Positions 57,715-62,728 of a DNA stretch of 62,728 nt are shown here, piece by piece; positions within the stretch are counted from its first letter, which is position 1; each line of letters opens with the position of its first letter. Position numbers and translations under genes: made by a program. The DNA comes from Pseudonocardia bannensis (lineage in GTDB: Bacteria > Actinomycetota > Actinomycetes > Mycobacteriales > Pseudonocardiaceae). Location of the stretch: assembly GCF_012911875.1 (NCBI RefSeq), contig NZ_JAAXKZ010000019.1, positions 1 to 62,728 of the forward strand, given 5' to 3'. The notes below the pieces were generated by a model that did not search any database, was not told the DNA's origin, and saw only the letters and a list, made by a program, of their open reading frames with translations.

Positions 57715-58644
57715 TCACCGTGGCACGAGTTCGTCGGTGAGCAGGATGCCGCCGTCCGGCCCGCAGTCCGGGTCGACCACGATCAGCCGGAACGTTCCCA
57801 GGATGCCTGTCGGCAGTACGAGCAGCACACCGGGGCGTCCGTCGAGCAGGACCCGGCGCCCACCGAGCACGGTTCCCTCCGGCGCCGGGACGGCGATCTC
57901 GCGCAGGCAGCCGGCCCGCCGTGCGGGGTCGGCGAGATCCCCGAGGTCAGCGGCCCCGATCGCCGATGCGCCCGCTGCGGCGAGTTCACCGGTGCGCAGA
58001 GCGAGCACCGGGGAGTGCGATCCGACGCCCGGAGCGTGTGCCAGCAGGGCGCCGGCGCCGATGACCGCCGACAGCGCTGCCGCGGCGGCCAGGACGGCGC
58101 GCCGGCCCGGGACCCGCCGGCCCGGGCGACTCCGGCCGGCGTGCGGACCGGCGTCGCCGCCTTGCCCTGCGCCGCGCGGCTCCGGCCCGCGGGGGGCCAT
58201 GGTGGGAGGTCCGGGGATGCCGGCGGGGCCATCCGAACCACCGCCCGGCTCCCGGGTGCGGCCGTGGCTCCTCGCCGAGACGCCGTTCGTGTGTCCCGGG
58301 CCCCGGCGGCTTCGCCCCGGGTCCGCGTTCCGATGAGCGCCGGCCGGGTCCGGACGGCTTCGCCGGGTGTCCGGGTCGCCATGGGCGTTCCCCGGGTCCG
58401 GACGGCTCCGCCCGCCGTCGACCCGGTCGAGCGCCGCCCGGATGCCGGCCACCACGTCGGCCGGCATCCGCTCCGTCGGCTGGGCGGCCAGTTCGGCGCG
58501 GGTGGCCGCCAGAGCGTCCAGCACCGTCTGTACGGCCGGGTCGGCGGCTGCTGCGGCCCGCACCGCCGCGGCATCGTGGGCATCGAGCAGGCCGGCGTCC
58601 AGGGCGGCGAGGCGGGCCACGTCGGGGCCGTCGGGGTCGGTCAC
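57715..58644 (-). CDS. Anti-sigma factor, RsmA-type
   Basis: This 309-residue membrane protein has an N-terminal cytoplasmic helical domain (RLAALDAGLLDAHDAAAVRA), then a long disordered Arg/Gly/Pro-rich stretch. One transmembrane helix follows near residues 181-203 (RAVLAAAAALSAVIGAGALL) and then an extracytoplasmic domain with cysteines. Its GTG overlaps the sigma-factor stop (GTGA), typical of a cognate anti-sigma gene. It lacks the zinc-binding HxxxCxxC motif, so it is of the ZAS-less kind. The disordered stretch contains repeated SRPDP-like units. Confidence 0.8.
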   Translation of the reverse strand: MTDPDGPDVARLAALDAGLLDAHDAAAVRAAAAADPAVQTVLDALAATRAELAAQPTERMPADVVAGIRAALDRVDGGRSRPDPGNAHGDPDTRRSRPDPAGAHRNADPGRSRRGPGHTNGVSARSHGRTREPGGGSDGPAGIPGPPTMAPRGPEPRGAGQGGDAGPHAGRSRPGRRVPGRRAVLAAAAALSAVIGAGALLAHAPGVGSHSPVLALRTGELAAAGASAIGAADLGDLADPARRAGCLREIAVPAPEGTVLGGRRVLLDGRPGVLLVLPTGILGTFRLIVVDPDCGPDGGILLTDELVPR

Positions 58645-59192
58645 GCCCCCACCTCCCGCAGGTGCCCGAGCAGGACCGCGAGCCGGGCGCGCCCCCGGGC
58701 GCAGCGGCTCTTCACCGTTCCCGGTGCGACCTGCAGGATCGCGGCGACCTCGGCCACGGGGTAACCCTGCACGTCGACGAGCACGACCGCCACCCGCTGC
58801 TCGATCGGCAGCAGCGCGAGGGCGTCGCCGACCGCGAGCCGGGTCGTCAGTTCGTGCACCGGATCCGGCCCGCGGGCCGGCACGTCCCGTTCAGGCCACG
58901 GCACCGTGGGCCGAACCCGTTCACGCCGGATCCGGTCGATGCACACGTTCACCACGATGCGGTGCAGCCATGCGCTGACCGAGGCCTCACCGCGGTAGCC
59001 GTCGATCCGCCGGTAGGCCGACACCAGCGCCTCCTGCACGGCATCGGCTGCGTCCTCGCGGTGTCGCAGGGTCCGCAGCGCGACCGCCCACAGCCGGTCA
59101 CCGTGCCGGCGGACGAGCTCGTCGAAGGCCGTCCGGTCACCGTCCCGGTGCGCGGCCACCAGCTCGGGATCGGAGCGGGCGGTCGCGGACAC
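58641..59192 (-). CDS. sigM: ECF sigma factor, SigM-type
   Basis: This 183-residue sigma factor has region 2 (about 12-80: FDELVRRHGDRLWAVALRTL and DAADAVQEALVSAYRRIDGY) and region 4 (about 115-175: LLPIEQRVAVVLVDVQGYPVAEVAAILQVAPGTVKSR). Synteny with trxB, a pseudokinase and murJ matches mycobacterial sigM, which responds to oxidative or envelope stress. It is cotranscribed with its anti-sigma gene. I cannot deduce its target promoters. Confidence 0.88.
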   Translation of the reverse strand: MSATARSDPELVAAHRDGDRTAFDELVRRHGDRLWAVALRTLRHREDAADAVQEALVSAYRRIDGYRGEASVSAWLHRIVVNVCIDRIRRERVRPTVPWPERDVPARGPDPVHELTTRLAVGDALALLPIEQRVAVVLVDVQGYPVAEVAAILQVAPGTVKSRCARGRARLAVLLGHLREVGA

Positions 59193-59260
59193 GCCCGGAG
59201 ACTAGGTCGGGCGGGCCCTTCCCCGAGGCCGTTCAGGGGAAGTCGCCGACTCCGGGTGGC

Positions 59261-60937
59261 TCAGTCGCCCGCTCGCTGGAAGCCGACCTCGTTGATCTCG
59301 GTGGCGTTCTCCGACCCGCCGCCGCCGAGCTTCGTGATCCAGATCAGCACGTGCTGGACCGGCTGGCTCTGAGCCAACGAGATGCGGGTGTCGCCCGGCT
59401 CAAGGGTGGCCTCGGTGATCGCCACGGTCTCGTCGAACTCGGCGTCGGCCGTCGGTGCGGAGCGGATCTGCACGACCGTGCCGCCGCTGGGCGAGTCGAT
59501 GGTGAGGCTGGACAGCTGCACGGCGGAGGCGAAAGACACCATGATCCCGACCCCGGGCTTGAGGGCCGGGAACGGCTGCTTGTAGACGAACGTCCGCCAG
59601 CTCGTCGACGGGTTGCCGTCGATGATGCGGGAGATCCGCCCCGCGTTGTCCTTGTCGCCGGTGTTGTCGTACACCTCGATGCCCGCGACCGAGGCCGCGG
59701 TCGACCCCCCCGCGGGTGGCGCCGGTCGGGCCGGGGCCGGCGGGGAGCCGGGCGGAGCCGCCGCACTGTCGACGACGATGGCCGGCCCGGCGGAGTTCCC
59801 GAACAGCGAGCCGAGCTGGATCCCCAGGTAGCCGAACACCACGAGCATCCCCGCGCCCAGCACGGAGAGCCCGATGGCGAGCTTGCGCTTGCGTTCGGGG
59901 TCGGTGGGGCGCACGACCCGGGCGTCGTCCTGCCAGACGTCCCCCGGGGCGGATGGGACGCCGTCGTGGACCGGGGGGAACAGCGCTGCCCGGTCGTCCT
60001 CGGCCACGACCTCACTGATCAGCTTGTGGACCGCGGCGGCGGTGTGCACCCGGCCCGGTGCGTCGTCGTCGCCGAGGGTTCCGGCGGTCAACGCATCCAG
60101 CTCGACCGGCACACCGGGGCGCAGCGTGGACGGCGCCGGCGGTGCCCCCCCGTCGCCGCGGACGACCGCGCCGAGCCCGGCGAGGGCGGCGTCGGCCCCG
60201 GACAGCGGCCAGCGCGAGGTCAGCAGGGCGTAGAGAACCGCGCCGAGTCCGCGGACGTCGTCGGCCGGGCGCAGGTCGGGCCGCGGCAGGACGAAGGCGA
60301 GCTGGGCGCGCCCGTCCGGGGTGATCCGGATGCGCTGCGGGTGATCACAGCCCAGCACGAGACCGTGCCGGTGCGCTTCCTCCGCGGCGGCGGCCAGCGG
60401 CTCGACCATGCGGGCCGCGGTCAACGGCTTGATCAGACCGCTCGCGACGGTCTCTCCCAGGCTGCGGCCGGGCACCCATTCGGCGACGGCGGCGCCGAGA
60501 ACATCGGTGGGTACCCCGGGGGACCCGGCCGCCAGGACGTCGAGCAGACGGGCACAGCCCCGGTGTTCGAAACATCCGGTGCGCAGCGCCCGGACGATCA
60601 TCTCCCCCGCGCGGATCGTGCCGTCGGGGTCGTCGGAGGCAGGGTCGGCCTCGAGCCGGCGCAGCACGGTGATGGCGACGTCGCGCCGCAGGATCGTGTC
60701 CTCGGCCCGCCAGAACTCGGCACCCGCGCCGAGGTCGGAGCCGACGCGGGTGTGCAGGCGGTACCGGTCGGCGAGCATGGAACCGCCGGTGGTGCCGCCC
60801 GCCGCCGGGGACGGTTCGGAGCGTGGGGCGCGACAGGTCGGGACGTCGGCCGGGCGGGTCTGCTCGGGCACCTGTGCGGTGCCGGCCCCGCCCGAGTTGT
60901 GCGTCGGTGCGGGCCGCTGTTCAGTCTGCCCGCTCAC
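59261..60937 (-). CDS. Membrane pseudokinase with extracytoplasmic sugar-binding-like domain (MurJ partner)
   Basis: I choose GTG 60937, which has GGGGGAGG eight bases upstream; the product is 558 residues. The kinase-like domain (about 55-300) lacks HRD and DFG: the loop reads VLGCDHPQRIRITPDGRAQL. One transmembrane helix lies around residues 355-377 and a C-terminal beta-rich domain follows (EVYDNTGDKDNAGRISRIID, DGNPSTSWRTF), resembling discoidin-type sugar binding. In mycobacteria this module is fused to MurJ and binds FhaA when phosphorylated; here it is a separate gene 57 bp after murJ. Confidence 0.85.
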   Translation of the reverse strand: MSGQTEQRPAPTHNSGGAGTAQVPEQTRPADVPTCRAPRSEPSPAAGGTTGGSMLADRYRLHTRVGSDLGAGAEFWRAEDTILRRDVAITVLRRLEADPASDDPDGTIRAGEMIVRALRTGCFEHRGCARLLDVLAAGSPGVPTDVLGAAVAEWVPGRSLGETVASGLIKPLTAARMVEPLAAAAEEAHRHGLVLGCDHPQRIRITPDGRAQLAFVLPRPDLRPADDVRGLGAVLYALLTSRWPLSGADAALAGLGAVVRGDGGAPPAPSTLRPGVPVELDALTAGTLGDDDAPGRVHTAAAVHKLISEVVAEDDRAALFPPVHDGVPSAPGDVWQDDARVVRPTDPERKRKLAIGLSVLGAGMLVVFGYLGIQLGSLFGNSAGPAIVVDSAAAPPGSPPAPARPAPPAGGSTAASVAGIEVYDNTGDKDNAGRISRIIDGNPSTSWRTFVYKQPFPALKPGVGIMVSFASAVQLSSLTIDSPSGGTVVQIRSAPTADAEFDETVAITEATLEPGDTRISLAQSQPVQHVLIWITKLGGGGSENATEINEVGFQRAGD

Positions 60938-60994
60938 CGCGCTGACCTCCCCCTCCACAGCCGCCCGGATCCAGCCCCCGGGTCGCAGCCTACG

Positions 60995-62704
60995 TCAGTC
61001 CGGTGTCACGCGACGAGGTTTGCGGCCCCGGGCGAGCCCGGCGAGTCGGCGCACGATCGGGTCGAGCTCGCGGACCCGCAGCAGCCGCAGGGCCAGCAGC
61101 GTCGTGGGCAGCATCACCAGCAGCGCGACGACCAGCGTGGTCCACGCACGTGGCACCGGCGACCACTCGGCCAGCGGTCCCAGACCGAGCAGGGCGACGA
61201 CGCCGACCGCGAGCAGCGCCGACGCCGCGGCGGCCAGGGTGGTCGTGCCGATCGTGAGCAGGATCTCCTTCGCGCGCAGCGCTCCGAGCCGGCGCGCGAG
61301 CAGGATCTGGCCCAGCACAGCACCGAACACGAACGACGCCGCGTTCGCCGCGGCCAGCCCGAGCACCACGTTCTCCGGGGCCAGCAGCAGCGGGCAGATC
61401 AGCAGCATCGGCACCTTGACCGCGACGATGAACAGCTGGATCAGCGTGGGGGTTCGACTGTCGGTGAGCGCGTAGAACACCCGCAACTGCAGCATCACCA
61501 CCGCGAACGGCAGCAGCCCGAACGCGGATGCGGCCAGCGTGGCACCGAGCCGCGCCGCGCCGCCGCCCGTGTCGCCCGCCCCGAGGGAGAACAGCGCGAT
61601 CCCGACCGAGGTCCCGAAGGCGGTGAGCAGCGCCGAGATGGGGATGAGGAAGACGGCGGAGAGCCGGCTGCCGAGTGACAGGTCGGCCACGACGTCGTCG
61701 ACCCGGCCCTCGGCCGCTGCCCGGCTCATCCTCGGCATCAGCGCGGTCAGCAGCGACACGCCGAGCACGCCGTAGGGGACCTGGAGCAGCAGCCAGGCGG
61801 TCGTGTAGATCGCGACCGCGGCGCCGTCGGCGGACGATGCCACCCGGGTGGTGACGATGTAACCGGCCTGGCCGATCAGGACGTAGGCGACCACCCACAG
61901 CGCGAGCCCGCCGGCCGCCGTGAGTCGCGGGTCCCAGCCCCACACGGGGCGGTAGTGGAAGCCGATCCGGCGCATCGACGGCAGTAGGACGGCCGCCTGC
62001 GCCACGATCCCGAGCGTGGTCCCGATCCCGAGCACGAGCAGCTTGGCGTCGCCCATCCGGACCGGGTCCAGGCTGATCTCACCCGGCACCAGCATGTAGA
62101 CCCCGAGCACGGCGAGGACCACGACGTTGTTGAGCACCGGTGCCCAGGCGAACGGGCCGAAGACCCCCTTGCTGTTGAGGACCGCGCCGAGCAGCGCGCC
62201 CATGCCGTAGAAGAAGATCTGCGGCAGCAGCAGGTACGCGAACGCCGTGGCCAGCTCGGGGTTGGCCGTGGTGGTGGTCTGCCCGCCCAGGTAGAGCCGG
62301 GTCAGCAGCGGTGCGGCGAGCATCGCGACAGCGGTGGCCAGCAGCAACACGACACCCGCCACGGTGAGCAGCAGCCGGGTGTACCGGTCGCCCCCGTCGG
62401 CGTCCTCGGTCTGGGCCCGGACCAGCAGCGGGATCATCACGCTGGTCAGCACCCCGCCGAGCAGCAGCTCGTAGACGATGTTCGGCAGCGTGTTCGCGAC
62501 CGTGTAGGAGCTGTTGACGATGCCCAGCGACAGCACCGCCACGAGCAGCAGCGTCCGCAGGAAACCGGTGACCCGGCTGACCAGGCTGGCCAGCGCGATC
62601 AGGCTGCTGGACCGACCCAGCGACGGAGGCGGCGGGGCGCCCTGATCGGTCAACCGCGGGAACTCCACGGTCAAGGCATCGATCGGCTGGGTCGGGCGGT
62701 TCAT
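60995..62704 (-). CDS. murJ: MurJ: lipid II flippase
   Basis: This 569-residue protein has about 14 transmembrane helices, with the MOP-superfamily opening SRVTGFLRTLLLVAVLSLG and NTLPNIVYELLLGGVLTSVMIP, the latter holding conserved charged residues. It moves lipid II across the membrane. It ends with a short basic cytoplasmic tail (RKPRRVTPD) and lacks the fused pseudokinase found in mycobacteria. The start ATG is at 62704, near the window edge, with only 24 bp of upstream sequence visible. Confidence 0.95.
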   Translation of the reverse strand: MNRPTQPIDALTVEFPRLTDQGAPPPPSLGRSSSLIALASLVSRVTGFLRTLLLVAVLSLGIVNSSYTVANTLPNIVYELLLGGVLTSVMIPLLVRAQTEDADGGDRYTRLLLTVAGVVLLLATAVAMLAAPLLTRLYLGGQTTTTANPELATAFAYLLLPQIFFYGMGALLGAVLNSKGVFGPFAWAPVLNNVVVLAVLGVYMLVPGEISLDPVRMGDAKLLVLGIGTTLGIVAQAAVLLPSMRRIGFHYRPVWGWDPRLTAAGGLALWVVAYVLIGQAGYIVTTRVASSADGAAVAIYTTAWLLLQVPYGVLGVSLLTALMPRMSRAAAEGRVDDVVADLSLGSRLSAVFLIPISALLTAFGTSVGIALFSLGAGDTGGGAARLGATLAASAFGLLPFAVVMLQLRVFYALTDSRTPTLIQLFIVAVKVPMLLICPLLLAPENVVLGLAAANAASFVFGAVLGQILLARRLGALRAKEILLTIGTTTLAAAASALLAVGVVALLGLGPLAEWSPVPRAWTTLVVALLVMLPTTLLALRLLRVRELDPIVRRLAGLARGRKPRRVTPD

Positions 62705-62728
62705 GGATGCCGGGTCGGGACCCGGGGC

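Overview
This window is chromosomal DNA from a very GC-rich actinobacterium and carries its replication origin. The gene order rpmH-rnpA-yidD-yidC-jag-rsmG-parA-parB on one side and dnaA-dnaN-gnd-recF-dciA-gyrB-gyrA on the other is typical of Mycobacteriales/Pseudonocardiales. So is the nearby pstP-rodA-pbpA-pknA-pknB-trpG-crgA cluster. GC-ending codons, GTG/TTG starts and protein style suggest a Pseudonocardiaceae member, possibly Pseudonocardia; this is an inference, no search was run.

Layout. 1-5.5 kb: small metabolic genes (methyltransferase, MetE-like protein, F420-type oxidoreductase, crotonase, IclR regulator, kinase-like protein). 5.5-16.7 kb: tRNA-Leu, then fhaA, fhaB, pstP, rodA, pbpA, pknA, pknB, trpG and crgA, the Ser/Thr phosphorylation and elongation/division cluster. 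16.7-19.4 kb: PH-domain protein, a 22-residue Cys-rich ORF, rhomboid protease, ppiA and a CwsA-like protein. 19.5-27.3 kb: accessory DNA with a secreted protein, small membrane proteins, an IS630 remnant, GAF/ANTAR and STAS regulators, a lipoprotein/30-residue peptide/DUF6766 operon, and a broken tyrosine recombinase abutting the 3' end of tRNA-Ala, so probably an old integrated island. 27.3-38.7 kb: tRNA-Ala, a DLW-39 gene, tRNA-Ile, a DUF3566 gene, gyrA, gyrB, dciA, recF, gnd, dnaN and oriC. 38.7-46.1 kb: dnaA, rpmH to parB.

46.1-51.5 kb has no intact gene I can support but holds five parS sites (two more lie in rsmG and parA) and frame-broken, GC3-rich coding remnants. It looks like a decayed segment kept as a centromere. 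51.5-62.7 kb: ddl, an aminotransferase, a GNAT protein, cwlM, trxA, trxB, an anti-sigma factor, a SigM-like sigma factor, a pseudokinase and murJ.

The genes work together in three ways. Replication initiation (dnaA, dnaN, dciA, gyrase) is flanked by DnaA boxes. ParA/ParB/parS segregate the origin. PknB, PstP, FhaA, CwlM, the pseudokinase and MurJ form the phosphorylation network that controls lipid II synthesis and flipping, alongside RodA, PbpA, Ddl and CrgA. The least explained items are the parS-rich decayed zone, the Cys-rich micro-ORF, the 30-residue membrane peptide operon and the DnaA boxes outside oriC.
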